Notes: generated by a model not told the origin, from the sequence alone. A stretch of DNA of 64,000 bases from a bacterium (GCA_020627925.1 JAHDFY010000002.1:124001-188000), one strand, 5' to 3'. Counted from the first letter of the stretch, positions 21,518 to 30,862 are shown. Made by a program: numbers and translations.

Positions 21518-21552
21518 CAAAAAAACACAATAGATATGCTCTATTGTGCTCT
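21518..21552 (-). terminator. Terminator after small membrane-protein gene
   Basis: Stem CACAATAG / CTATTGTG followed on the minus strand by TTTTTTT, 34 bases after the stop at 21586. Confidence 0.75.
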
Positions 21553-21585
21553 TGTCTTTTGATGTAATTATTATTGAGCATATGT

Positions 21586-22098
21586 TTAATCAAATGCTAA
21601 TGTCATCATTCCAAATCCGTATAGCATTGATGCTATTCCTATTGCTATAGCTATCTTGATAGCTTTGTGAGTAATGTATTTTTTTGGTATGAAGTGTATG
21701 ATTAGATAAGCAATTGCAAAACATATTGCAAAGTTAAGTATTCCGCAAGGAAACGTTTCTAGTGGTGGAATATCTCCTCCTCCTCCAGAAGTAGTCGGTG
21801 TATCAAATGTTTTGAATGGGAAGCCTACACGTCACGAAAAAAAGTAAGCTCCTGTGAATGCATATTGGAGAAAAATACTTCATCGAGTCAATAATTGAGC
21901 ATAACCGAGCGCTATGAGTGTTTTTGCCTTTGTTTCTTTGTTCTTGATCAATTTGTACGCGAGTAATCCGATGATAATCATACAAATGGTATACAGGAGA
22001 TACCAACCAGGAAAGAATATTTTGAACAATCCAAAAGCTGGGATAATGATGATTGAACGTAGTATGAGCATTAGTAATTCTATAATAGATGGTTCCAT
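21586..22098 (-). CDS. Membrane protein with glycine-rich loop
   Basis: 170 aa. Hydrophobic segments at about 8-50 (two), 63-85, 112-132 and 145-168. Between them lies a soluble loop ending PTTSGGGGDIPPLE. Two TGA glycines (ends at 21880 and in FFSGRVGF). The layout resembles pilin-associated or VirB2-like small membrane proteins, but no motif allows a call. It is followed on the same strand by its own terminator. Confidence 0.65.
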
Positions 22099-22164
22099 AA
22101 TAATAACATGATAACTAATTAAAGTACTGAGTCATGGTAATTGTTTTTTGCTAAATTGCAACTA

Positions 22165-23388
22165 CTATCATTGTGATCAAAAGTAATCAATTGCCTGCTG
22201 ATGAATGGCATCAAGAAACTTACTTCTTTCTTCATTTGTATATGGTAATCGTTTTCGTTGATTTCCTTGAGGCCTTTCGAATTCGTAGTTATTTATGATT
22301 TCTACTTTGTTTTTGTTTATTTTTATTTCGAGGATCATCTCTCCTCCTCCACATTCTTCGAGATTCCCTTCGGGAGTTTGCGTATATCATACGACGTAAC
22401 CATATGCTTGATAGGTGTTTTTGGGCGAGTGGGAATGAGAAATAACGTCAATGTCATGAAAGTACTTGTGTCTGTCCAAGCTATCACATGAATAGCCTTC
22501 ATAAAAATTATTTTGCATATATTCATTGATAAGGTTGACTGCAAAATATCCTTCATAAGGACTATCTATCATATCAAATGATCGATGACATCCATAGGTA
22601 TTTTTGAGTAAATCATCTAGTTGACTTGGTGGTGGCGAGAAGAGCTTTCCATCACTATCGGGGAGAAAAAATTTGAGGGCATCTTTATCAAACCAGAGCT
22701 GACATCAGATATAGGTAGGATTGTTTATAAGGTTTTCTTGGTAGTGCTCCCCTTCTCTTAGGTATAGCTTTCCTTGTTCGTGTATTGGCTGATAGTCGCC
22801 AAAATCTTTTTCATTGAAAATTTTTATGTTATCAAATCAAAAGTTGATCGGTTTTCCTTGTGGATTTTTGACAATTTCTGGTCACATATAGATGTGTTTA
22901 TCATCATATCCTATACAAATTTGCCCATGAGTATAATCGCTGATTGCCGCAAATGTAGCAGGATTGACATTGGTAAGCCACATTCATGGATCGGTATAAA
23001 CACCTTTATTGTCTTTGATATAACAACTATTGATTGCTTCTACTGATGATAGGTCTACTTCACCGCTACTAGCGAGGGCTGTAGAACCAAAGTATAGATA
23101 ATTTTTGTCGACAGCATATCCATGAGAGAGCACACGAAAACTTTCTTTGTCGGGATTTATAGGTGTAATTGCTATCCTTGATGATTCTCCTACTATTTCT
23201 TTTTGGTACTTGTTTGTGTGGCTTTTGCTATAGACTACGATACCTTCTTCTTCTTGTAGATAGATAAATTTTGTTCCATCATCACTTATTGATGCTCACA
23301 AAAAAGTTGAAAATAATTTGTATGACAACAGCGCAATAATTGTTATACAAACTAAAAAAAAGGCTGCTATCACGTTTTTTTTCATCAT
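22165..23388 (-). CDS. Membrane-anchored DKNY-type repeat protein
   Basis: 407 aa. N-terminal signal anchor VIAAFFLVCITIIALLSYKL. The middle carries DKNY-family-like strands (GYAVDKNYLYFGST, CYIKDNKGVYTDP, IYMGPEIVKNPQGK), the repeat known from proteins of unknown function in Bacteroidetes and others. Several cysteines occur in the C-terminal half (GCQLW, YGCHRSF, YSCDSLD, EECGGGE). Eight or so TGA glycines. Probably a surface protein. Starts at the double ATG 23388/23385. Confidence 0.65.
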
Positions 23389-23557
23389 TGTGCATAACAA
23401 ATAAAACAGGTTTTTCTATGGTAGTGATAGTTTTTCTTTGATTTATTTCTAGAGAGTTTTTTGTTGTAATAAATGATATATTTTTAATAGTTGTATTTTT
23501 ACAATTTTTTCTAATAACCAAACTGGTTTTGGTTTTTTATTATTATTTTTTTGAGAG

Positions 23558-24316
23558 ATGAACAAAAAAATATTATGGATATTCTTGCTGATTGTTTGTT
23601 TTGGCTTATTATTTTTTGTCAAAAAGTATGGTCTTGATAAATTAAAAGAGCCTTGTAGTTTGGGTGAATGTCCTCCTTATTGATCGGAACTACAAAATGT
23701 GCAATATCTTACTGAAGAAGAAGCAATACTATCATTTGTTAAAAATTATTTCTTTCTTAGAAATTGAATATATCTCCAAAAAATAAAGGAAAGTCAGCTT
23801 TTTGAGGAGCTATACCAAAGCAAAGAAGAATGAAAACAGATTTTTTCTAGCATCAAAGATGAGGTTGCCTTCGCTCTTACTAATGATTTTTGGTATACTG
23901 AATATACGACTACTGTCGATCTTGTTGATACACAAATAGTGGATTGAAACATTGTTGTAACTATTAATGAGTTTACTGAAATGTTAGATAATTATAATCA
24001 AAAAAATTCACATACAATGGAGCATATTTTTGTTCTCAAAGAAACTATTTTTTGAAATTTTGTTATAGCTAATCTTGTAGCAAAAGACTCTGTATATGAT
24101 TATTGGATGAATAAAGATTCTATAGGAGAAAAAGATATTGATTTTACTTCAAAAGAGTTTCTTCAATTTCGTGAAAAAATCCTTTGATGAGTAAGTGAGT
24201 TTCCAGAATCTTACTCTGGAGCAGCTATAGAAGATGTGATAAAAATAGAATACATACATTTTCTCAATGGTATGTCATCATTGGTAGATGGTAATGGGGA
24301 ATTACTTGTTGAGTAA
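23558..24316 (+). CDS. Membrane-anchored protein, paralogue of the 27.6 kb protein
   Basis: 252 aa. Signal anchor at about 4-21 (ILWIFLLIVCFGLLFFVKK). Residues 70-180 look like a mixed alpha/beta domain. The C-terminal 60 residues contain IDFTSKEFLQFREKIL, FPESYSG and VIKIEYIHFLNGMSSL, a pattern repeated in the shorter protein at 27607-27984. Eight TGA glycines. No known family. Preceded by a palindrome (AACCAAAC/GTTTTGGTT followed by T) 20 bases before the ATG, which could attenuate transcription. Confidence 0.65.
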
Positions 24317-24348
24317 GGAGTGTGATTTTATTTATTGACTTGTCATTA

Positions 24349-24771
24349 ATGTTTCCATTTCAGAGTGATGTCATAACAAATACGTGAACTTTTGAGCTTG
24401 GACAAGATCGAGAAGTTCCCATTCCATAATTTTTTGTTATTGGTGCAGTAGATAAATCAAAACGTACTATAAATGATTTTTCTGATAAGGAAGCTAGAGA
24501 ACTTATTTTGCTTATAAAAAAAGCTCGTGGGTGAATGAAAAATGTTTTGGGAATAAAAGACGTCTATATTTTTCAAAATGAAGATACAGATCATGGGTTT
24601 CATGTGCGAATGTTTCCTAGATTTGATCGAATGGAGCAATTTGGTAGAAAAGTAGAATCTATTCGTCCAATAATGAATTATGCAAAACAAAATATGATGA
24701 ACCAGTCTAATATCTCTCAGATGAGAAAATATGTTGAAAAAATGATTCTATTTCGAAACCAAAAAAAATAA
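24349..24771 (+). pseudogene. HIT-family protein gene interrupted by TAA at a glycine site
   Basis: A 140-codon frame with one stop at codon 27. The sequence reads MFPFQSDVITNTGTFELG ... EVPIP, then TAA, then FFVIGAVDKSKRTINDFSDK ... FQNEDTDHGFHVRMFPRF. This matches HIT-type nucleotide hydrolases, where the segment is normally VPI-G-FFVI and HGFHV is the His-triad region. The expected residue at the stop is Gly, and a Gly TGA codon becomes TAA by one G-to-A change. A downstream ATG (24535) would give only the C-terminal 78 residues. Either a fresh pseudogene or a sequencing error. Confidence 0.7.
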
Positions 24772-24807
24772 TTATATCTCCCATGAATTTTATTTTAATG
24801 AAGAAAA

Positions 24808-24846
24808 ACAAAAAATCCTCTTGCTTCATGCAGGAGGATTTTTTAT
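24808..24846 (+). terminator. Intrinsic terminator after the HIT gene
   Basis: AAATCCTC / GAGGATTT stem extended by GC/GC, followed by TTTTTT. Confidence 0.8.
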
Positions 24847-24860
24847 AATTCTTGTAGTTG

Positions 24861-24970
24861 ATAAGAGATAGTCGCCAATTACTCTTGATTATATTTGCAA
24901 GCTGAATACAATCATATTCGCAAGCAACCCAACCAAGTCTGGCGACTGTCTAACGGGTTGCTTTTTTTGT
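24861..24970 (+). ncRNA. Candidate structured RNA with two interlocked stems and a terminator
   Basis: Two long stems cross each other. ATAGTCGCCA (24868-24877) pairs with TGGCGACTGT (24940-24949). AAGCAACCC (24922-24930), lying in the loop of the first, pairs with GGGTTGCTT (24955-24963), lying outside it, and is followed by T7. The two can form a pseudoknot or be alternative structures, as in attenuators. Between them is an imperfect direct repeat ATATTTGCAAGC / ATATTCGCAAGC. No open frame fills the interval. The next gene (lepA) is on the opposite strand, so this would be an independent small RNA. Not matched to a known RNA family by eye. Confidence 0.5.
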
Positions 24971-25011
24971 TACCCAATATCGACCTAATCATAGGTCAAT
25001 ACTATATTATA

Positions 25012-27015
25012 TTAATTTTCTCCTCTCTGCACCATCTTTATGAATACGTCAGAGGGTACATTAACGCTTCCCATTGCTTTCATACGTTTTTTTCCTTCTT
25101 TTTGCTTTTTGAGAAGTTTCTTTTTACGTGAAATATCTCCTCCATAGCATTTTGCGATAACGTCCTTACGCATTGCTGGGATTGTTTCACGGGCAATCAT
25201 TTTTGATCAAATTCCTGCTTGGATTGGTACCGGAAACATGTGTCTTGGAATCAATCACTTGAGTCTTTCGGTGATGTCTTTACCTACATGATAAGCTTTG
25301 TCTCTGTGGATAATAAGACTAAAGGCTTCAATCACTTCTCCATTGATAAAGATATCAAGTTTTACCAATTCAGACATTTCGTATTTTTTGAAATCATAGT
25401 TCATCGTTGCATATCCTTTGGTTGATGATTTGAGCCTATCATAAAAATCAATGATAATTTCACCCATAGGCATTGAGTATTTCCATACCACTCTCGTCTT
25501 ATCCAAGTAGTCCATACTTTTTAATTGCCCTCTATATTCTTGCGTAAGTGTCATAATTGCTCCTGCATATTCTTCTGGTCAGACAATTTCCACCTCAGCC
25601 ATTGGTTCAAATATTTTTTCTGCATCACCCTTGGTGATCATATCTGCACCTGATCTTACCAAAAGCCATGGTTTAAGCTCTTCTTTAAATTTTTCTGCAA
25701 TTTTGTCATCAGTGTTTTGTTCTATGAATTCTTTTTGTTCGGGAGTAAGTTTTTGTGTGAAATCAGTAATAACGTGAATATAAAGACCTGACTTAACCAA
25801 CTCCACAACGTTAGAGCCGTCTTTTATTTTCTGATTTGTAAAATTTTTTGCTCTTACCAAATACATCACCGTCGGTGTCGTAAAAATGGTTTCCATATCA
25901 AATTCCCTAGAAAGCCTTTCTTTGATAATATCCATATGGAGCATTCACAAAAAACCGCATCTAAACCCGACTCCTAGGGCTGCCGAATTTTCGTGGCTGT
26001 ACTCTACGGCACTGTCATTGATAACAAGTTTCCCAAAACTTTCTTTGAGTTTGTCGTACTCAGAGGTATCCAAAGGATAAACACCTGCGTAGACATAAGG
26101 TTTGGCCTTAGCAAACCCATCAACCACAAAAGACTTGAGAGAATCGTAATTCCCGCGTCTTACCTCATTGAGTTGTAGGTTTTCATGTTCGCCTTTGGCA
26201 GTAGCAACCATTGTGTCCCCAATTTTGGCATCTCTTACCGATTTAAGACCAGTCACAATATAACCAATTTGACCGGCAGTAAGCTTTTTGTCCTTTTTAT
26301 AAGTTGGATCAACATAGCCAACCTCTGGAGGCGTGATCGTTGTCTCTGAGTGAACTAGATGTAAATTCGTTCCTGGCGTAATCTCTCATTCAATCACTTT
26401 GACATAGTTTACCACTCCTTTGTATTTGTCGTAGACTGAATCAAAAATAAGAGCTTTGGCTGCCAGTTGTTGTGTGGGTTCAATTGTTGGCGCAGGGATT
26501 CTGTCGATGATCGCATCCAAAACCATTTCTACATTTTCACCAGTCTTTGCTGAAATTCCAATGATTTCGCTTTGATCAATACCAATGGTATTCTCTATTT
26601 CCTCACCAACCCTTTGGGGATCTGCAGCAGGAAGATCTATTTTGTTGAGTACAGGAATAATCTCTAGTCATTCTTCCATCGCCATATATAAGGTACTAAG
26701 CGTTTGCGCTTGAATCCCTTGAGATGCATCAACAAGTAAAATTACTCCTTCTACCGCAGAGAGGGATCTCGATACTTCATATTGAAAATCTGCGTGGCCT
26801 GGCGTATCAATAAGATTGAATTCGTGTCCTTTCCATTGCATACGTGCTGGAGTCATTTTGATGGTAATACCTCTTTCTTGTTCCAAATCCATCGTATCCA
26901 ACATTTGTGAATTATCCGTTCTGTGTACTGTCTCAGTAATTTCTAACATACGATCAGCAAGAGTTGATTTACCGTGATCAATATGTGCTATGATACAAAA
27001 ATTTCTAATATTCAT
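25012..27015 (-). CDS. lepA: Elongation factor 4 (LepA) with internal insertion
   Basis: 667 aa; typical LepA is about 600. Ribosome-bound GTPase. G1 [10 protein letters not shown]2 region ERGITI, G3 DTPGHADF, G4 NKIDLP, G5 [10 protein letters not shown]. The GFLGMLHMDII motif (Gly357) and the C-terminal basic CTD ([22 protein letters not shown]) are intact. Between residues about 395 and 460 there is an extra, charged helical insert ([18 protein letters not shown]...) not found in standard LepA. A TATACT hexamer lies 11 bases before the ATG. Few TGA codons are used compared with neighbours, all at plausible glycines. Confidence 0.97.
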
Positions 27016-27026
27016 GAGGGTTTCAT

Positions 27027-27032
27027 AGTATA
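27027..27032 (-). promoter_or_regulatory. -10 promoter element of lepA
   Basis: TATACT on the minus strand, 11 bases between it and the ATG at 27015. No Shine-Dalgarno sequence fits in between. A perfect palindrome TTTTTTGCAA / TTGCAAAAAA lies further upstream (about 27062-27089) and could be an operator. Confidence 0.4.
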
Positions 27033-27213
27033 AATTTAGTTACATAGTAGGAATGATCCTATTTTTTGCAAGGTATGTTTTGCAAAAAAAGCAACAAATA
27101 ATCATCTGATAGATAGGAGATATTGTAATTTTATCAAAAGCTCTTGAGTTGACTTATTGGATATTTATAATTTATTCGATATAAAAAATTAGAATATAAA
27201 AATATAATCATTT

Positions 27214-27345
27214 ATGACTGGATGGCAAAAGATTGGAAAGTACTTATATGAATATGATAGTAATGGCCATACTGGTCGTTATAAATGTGTAGGTGGTCAA
27301 CTAACCGATGGTACTTGGCCAATATTTGGTCAAAAAAAACATTAA
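27214..27345 (+). CDS. Tiny protein, 43 aa
   Basis: Reads MTGWQKIGKYLYEYDS and goes on NGHTGRYKCVGGQL; it ends WPIFGQKKH. It has high Gly/Tyr content and one cysteine, and uses no TGA codon. A strong terminator begins seven bases after the stop, and the gene is preceded by an AT-rich leader. That makes an independent short transcript likely. No known family. Could be a secreted or intracellular peptide. Confidence 0.45.
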   Translation: MTGWQKIGKYLYEYDSNGHTGRYKCVGGQLTDGTWPIFGQKKH

Positions 27346-27351
27346 ATTATC

Positions 27352-27388
27352 AAAAAAGCTGCTTTGTATAATCTTAGTAGCTTTTTTC
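27352..27388 (+). terminator. Intrinsic terminator of the 43-aa gene
   Basis: AAAAAAGCTGCT / AGTAGCTTTTTT stem with one mismatch, then T-rich sequence. The 217 bases that follow hold only a short hairpin (ATAGAATC/GATTCTAT near 27486) and no gene. Confidence 0.75.
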
Positions 27389-27606
27389 TTTCCAAAAAAA
27401 ATCAGCAGGAACGATTACATATTACTTCCGCTTTACGCATAGCAAATGCTGCAATAGTAAAAATGGTGATATACATATGAGAAAAATAGAATCTGAATGA
27501 TTCTATTGTATGGTTTTAGGGTTGTTTTCTATTTGCTAACATATGGTTGATATGTTCTTTTATTCTGCTATATTATTTGAGTATTTTTATTGTTCTTATC
27601 TCACTC

Positions 27607-27984
27607 ATGAAAAGATATTTTTTCTGTCTTTCAGTGCTTATTGTAATATGATTTTGAATACTTTGTACATATAAATATGTTATTGATTCAAATAGAGATT
27701 CTACTGGTGTTATAGAACCTCAAAATTATACTTGATTATTTTCTGATTTTGAAAAAGAATTGATAGATAGTTACAATATCGATTTTGATTCGCAAGAATT
27801 TTTAGAATTTGAGAAAAGAGCATTAGCTGATATAGAAAATTTGCCAGAATGATACGGACTTCCTTATGCTGAATACAAACAGTTAATTAAAATAGAGTAT
27901 GTCCATAATCGTAATATTTCATCCATATTAAAAGAAGAGTGAATTGTGAATGCCAGTGGTGTTTTCATTAATACGGGTCACTAA
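27607..27984 (+). CDS. Membrane-anchored protein, paralogue of the 23.6 kb protein
   Basis: 125 aa. Signal anchor YFFCLSVLIVIGFGILCTY in which two glycines are TGA codons. The C-terminal part has IDFDSQEFLEFEKRAL, LPEGYGLPYAEYKQLIKIEY and VHNRNISSIL, the same pattern as the C-terminus of the 252-aa protein at 23558-24316. The large central domain of that protein is missing here. Function unknown; presumably an exposed small domain with a conserved binding surface. Confidence 0.65.
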
Positions 27985-28016
27985 CACCACGTATCTACTA
28001 CCTTTGCAAGCATTTT

Positions 28017-28225
28017 CTACTTCTTTCCGTTAGGCTCTTCAAAAGATAACGTACTGTATCCCCCGTTATCATCATAAGGATTACCAGGAACAGCAAAGAT
28101 CTGTTCAAGTTGTTTGATCTTCTGTAAACGTTCTTTGTATTTTTCTAACTTGTCACTTGAATCATCGATGGTTTTGCCTAATTCTTTTTTTGTTCCGCTA
28201 TTGCTTTTTTCTTACAAAAGCCTTG
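28017..28225 (-). pseudogene. Remnant of a coiled-coil protein gene
   Basis: On the minus strand a coding-like stretch reads GFCKKKAIAEQKK in one frame. After a run of seven A (28185-28191) it continues as ELGKTIDDSSDKLEKYKERL ... IFAVPGNPYDDNGGYSTLSF in the next, ending at TAG 28017. Neither part has an ATG. The continuity across the A-run suggests a single-base indel in a gene whose 5' part is gone. Family not recognised. Confidence 0.4.
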
Positions 28226-28280
28226 ATTTAATACTCATAATTAATACAATTCACTTAATTTTTAACAAAAATATAGAAAA

Positions 28281-28394
28281 ATGGCAGAACCAGTAAATAG
28301 TGGATCTCATGATCCACAAGAAAAGAAAAAACAAATGAGTGTTAAAAAGCTATCTTATAACGATAAAAATGGTAATAAAAAAGATGCTTATTAG
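28281..28394 (+). CDS. Tiny hydrophilic protein, 37 aa
   Basis: Reads MAEPVNSGSHDPQEKKKQ, continues MSVKKLSYNDKNGNKK and ends DAY. Very polar and lysine-rich. The upstream stretch is A-rich and a terminator follows 18 bases after the stop. No TGA codons, no family. Supported by the compact gene-terminator unit it shares with the two other tiny genes of this region. Confidence 0.4.
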   Translation: MAEPVNSGSHDPQEKKKQMSVKKLSYNDKNGNKKDAY

Positions 28395-28412
28395 CTGTTA
28401 TCGCTAAATTTT

Positions 28413-28446
28413 AAAGAGTTCTGTAATTGCAGCAACTCTTTTTTTA
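28413..28446 (+). terminator. Intrinsic terminator of the 37-aa gene
   Basis: AAAGAGTT + CTG / CAG + AACTCTTT stem followed by T5. The following bases up to 28674 contain no frame with a start that I can support; two short protein-like stretches on opposite strands are ambiguous. Confidence 0.8.
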
Positions 28447-28674
28447 CGTTTTAATTGTATGTAATATTTAGTCTTTACATTTTAAATTAGTAAGAACAGA
28501 TTTGATACTATACACCTCGTCACAAAAATTTTTGTAAGCATAGGAAGACATAATAACATTAGCAGATCTTCATCTATTGAAAACCAAACCTCTTATTTCT
28601 TAACTGATGGTTATACTCATCTTTGATTGAAACATGAGTTAAATCTGCTATAGTAGTGGTAGTTTTTTTTATCT

Positions 28675-28708
28675 AGAAAAAAGACATCATTGCTATACAA
28701 TGATGTCC
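28675..28708 (-). terminator. Terminator of the 36-aa minus-strand gene
   Basis: Perfect 10-bp stem GACATCATTG / CAATGATGTC with a short loop and TTTTTT on the minus strand, 13 bases after the stop. Confidence 0.85.
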
Positions 28709-28720
28709 TGATATACTTTT

Positions 28721-28831
28721 CTATCGGCATTCGGTAAACTCTGAGTTCTTATCTTTATTCCCTTGTTGTTGGTTGTGAACGTCGTCTAAGAACATATCAC
28801 TACCACCATTATTTTTATTTTTGTCGTCCAT
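28721..28831 (-). CDS. Tiny hydrophilic protein, 36 aa
   Basis: Reads MDDKNKNNGGSDMFLDDV, then HNQQQGNKDKNSEFTE and ends CR. Rich in Asn, Asp and Lys, with one cysteine next to the end. The frame extends upstream with other possible starts (28864, 28969), the longest adding a hydrophobic leader. The perfect terminator right behind the stop supports expression. No family. Confidence 0.4.
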   Translation of the reverse strand: MDDKNKNNGGSDMFLDDVHNQQQGNKDKNSEFTECR

Positions 28832-29070
28832 GATGATTGATTTTAAGTTAACAATAGACATAACACTATAGTGTGTATTGATTATGAGTATAAAAGCAAC
28901 ACTTTTTACAAAATTTTTATCCCTTACCGAAAGAACAATCTTTTTTTTGTAAAAAACTATACCAAACATTTAGTATAGCCAACTTAACAACCAACTTTAT
29001 TTGTACAATAGAGCTATCCTTTCAACAAAAAATGTTCAGCTCAACAGCATTATTAAGAATAATATAATAC

Positions 29071-29352
29071 TTATTTTTTTTTGAATCAAATTTCTCTGTA
29101 TAGAAGCAGTCACAACATACTATAAGAAATAGTAGAGATAAGTAATATTGTTACTAGTAAGTAGGTATGGTTTGTGATTTTATGATTGCTTGATATGTAT
29201 AACCTAAAAAAGCGTTCTATCTGCCGATATCGTTTATGAAGATTTAGTTCAAAAAATTCAATATTCAAGATAACTGTAATGTTAATTAAAAAAAGTAGTA
29301 GTCCTATTAATAATATTTGGATATTTTTAGAAATAGTTATCTGAAAATCCAT
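29071..29352 (-). CDS. Small membrane protein, two helices
   Basis: 93 aa. Hydrophobic helices at about 10-33 (IQILLIGLLLFLINITVILN) and 63-86 (HTYLLVTILLISTISYSMLG), separated by a basic loop (LHKRYRQIERFFRLY), with a KKK end. Two TGA glycines close to the C-terminus are needed to reach the TAA at 29071. No family recognised. Confidence 0.5.
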
Positions 29353-29433
29353 AAATGTAGTGTAAAGGGTAAATAATCTTCATTCCATAGATACCCAAAT
29401 TGAAATTGCTTTCAATATTTTTCACAATAGTCT

Positions 29434-29895
29434 CTAATACTCGCTTAGTCTTGATCTTCTTAATAATTGACTTATTTGTGCTAAGGTTTCTTTGGTTTTG
29501 GGGTTTTTACATTGTGGGTAGGATGTTCTCACCACTATGTGAATTGACTTTATTGTGTTCTTTTCATTTACTTTTTTTGATTGCCTGACGGGTAAGTCTT
29601 TTCCATTATCTTGAAAATGTGGTTTATCCTATTTCCATAAATCATATCATCGATCCATTCCATGTTCTTTAAAAACATCAGCAATTTCTCTTCGCTTTGT
29701 ATAATCTGTAGGGTACAGTTCTCTTGTCGTCTTTGAATGCTATATCTACGGCGAGACCATTCTGGTGCTTGCTTCTATATACTTCACTTAGTCACTTAGA
29801 CCTAAGATATTTTTGTTTTTCTATACTCCTCCATGTTTCAACAATGAACTCGATGTTTTCTCTTTTGTTGTATTAATGTTTTTATTGTTGTGTTT
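29434..29895 (-). pseudogene. Degraded M15-type peptidase (VanY/endolysin-like)
   Basis: Minus-strand frame reading ENIEFIVETWRSIEKQKY ... EVYRSKHQNGLAVDIAFKDD carries the S-x-H-x-x-G-x-A-V-D zinc-ligand motif of M15 peptidases. A one-base shift near 29705 is then needed to continue YPTDYTKRREIADVFKEHG, and a TAG (29629-29631) interrupts LWK-stop-DKPHFQDN at the second His motif. With a frameshift, a nonsense codon and no start it is inactive. M15 enzymes cut peptidoglycan peptides. The 5' part may continue toward 30050 in another frame, overlapping the exported-protein gene. Confidence 0.65.
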
Positions 29896-29958
29896 TCTAG
29901 GTTGATTTTATGGGACATATGTTTATTCTGGGCTTGTTTTATTGTCTTATGTCTTTTT

Positions 29959-30549
29959 ATGAAGTTAATTCTTTCTGTTTCTATTTTGTTCAACATTGTT
30001 GTTGTTTTATTTTTGTGAATTTTTTCTTTTACCAGTGCTTTAGATCGAATCGTCATTGACCTCTACTATGGGGTTTCTACACAAAGAATTTGTAAAGAAA
30101 ATTTTTCTCCTGACTTGCCTGCCACAGAAATGCCTGAAATGTGCGGTTTGCTTTATAAAAAGAAAAAAATCGTTGATCTTGACGAAGAAATAAAACCTTT
30201 TGTTGGTGTCCCTCCACGCTGAAAATATGAAAAAGTAATGAGAGTATATAGTGAAGACAAAAAAAGCAGTCTAGTAAGAATTGTCTCAGCTAATTCTCAA
30301 GAAAGACTTGATGAACACATAGGAAGTTGATTTGTGTTAGTTCCTCTGTTTGAACCTATAGAAGATTCTGTTGAATGAGAAGATATATTATTAGGTGCGA
30401 CAGGAACGATGCCTGAATCATTACCACTTCCATCAGAAATAGAAGCAGAGCTACTCTCTCTCGTAGGCGAAGATTTCATTGCTACTCATGATCATGACAT
30501 TATTTTGGAAGAATGAGCAACGGGTTATAGAGTTGATTTTGTAAAGTAA
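29959..30549 (+). CDS. Exported protein of unknown function
   Basis: 196 aa. Signal peptide MKLILSVSILFNIVVVLFLG ... FTSA. The mature part has a lone cysteine pair region (RICKENF ... MPEMCGLLYKKKK), then a beta-rich region (VRIVSANSQERLDEHIGSGF). It ends with an acidic region and DHDIILEEGATGYRVDFVK. Six TGA glycines. No family recognised. Its first 100 bases overlap an antisense frame that might be the start of the adjacent dead peptidase gene. Confidence 0.65.
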
Positions 30550-30588
30550 GCAACATTTCAGGTTTCTTAATATTTATGCAACAAAAAA

Positions 30589-30616
30589 TGGCCGCAACTG
30601 GATTCAGTTGCGGCCA
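30589..30616 (-). terminator. Strong hairpin, minus-strand terminator
   Basis: Perfect 12-bp stem TGGCCGCAACTG / CAGTTGCGGCCA with a GATT loop. On the minus strand it is followed by TTTTTT; on the plus strand no T-run follows. No gene is visible just upstream on the minus strand. Confidence 0.7.
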
Positions 30617-30709
30617 AATAAATATTTAATCACTCAACAAGAATATTTAAAATAGAAAACATTAACCTAAACTTCCTATTTTCAAGCAATTCTCATGGCA
30701 CTCATCATA

Positions 30710-30744
30710 CTATTGTTTTGTATTTAAACAATAGATTTTTTTTT
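30710..30744 (+). terminator. Plus-strand terminator in the non-coding stretch
   Basis: Perfect 9-bp stem CTATTGTTT / AAACAATAG followed by A and T9. It may end the transcript of the exported-protein gene or an unseen small RNA. Confidence 0.65.
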
Positions 30745-30745
30745 A

Positions 30746-30862
30746 ATAAAAAAAGTAGTGTCAGTTATACCCGACACTACTTTCGGTAGCAAACCCCTGC
30801 AATAAGTACCCAAATTATTGCAAAATACTACCTACTATTAACACCTTGTACCATAATAAGAT
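30746..30862 (-). ncRNA. Candidate small structured RNA with terminator
   Basis: On the minus strand: GGTAG (828-832 of 30 kb) closing an 8-bp perfect stem TGCAATAA / TTATTGCA (30815-30822 with 30798-30805), closed by CTACC (30785-30789). Directly after it comes the terminator AAAGTAGTGTC / GACACTACTTT (30752-30762, 30773-30783) with a T-run. No convincing open frame. Total about 110 nt. The surrounding 530 bases between 30550 and 31080 contain no protein gene that I can support. Confidence 0.4.

Noticed and set aside
28447-28674. Protein-like stretches on both strands between two terminators
   Set aside because: Each lacks a start or is cut by TAA/TAG, and the two strands compete; no call possible.
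29838-30056. Lys-rich 72-aa minus-strand frame
   Set aside because: Could be the 5' part of the dead M15 gene, but it overlaps the signal peptide of the plus-strand exported protein and has no independent support.
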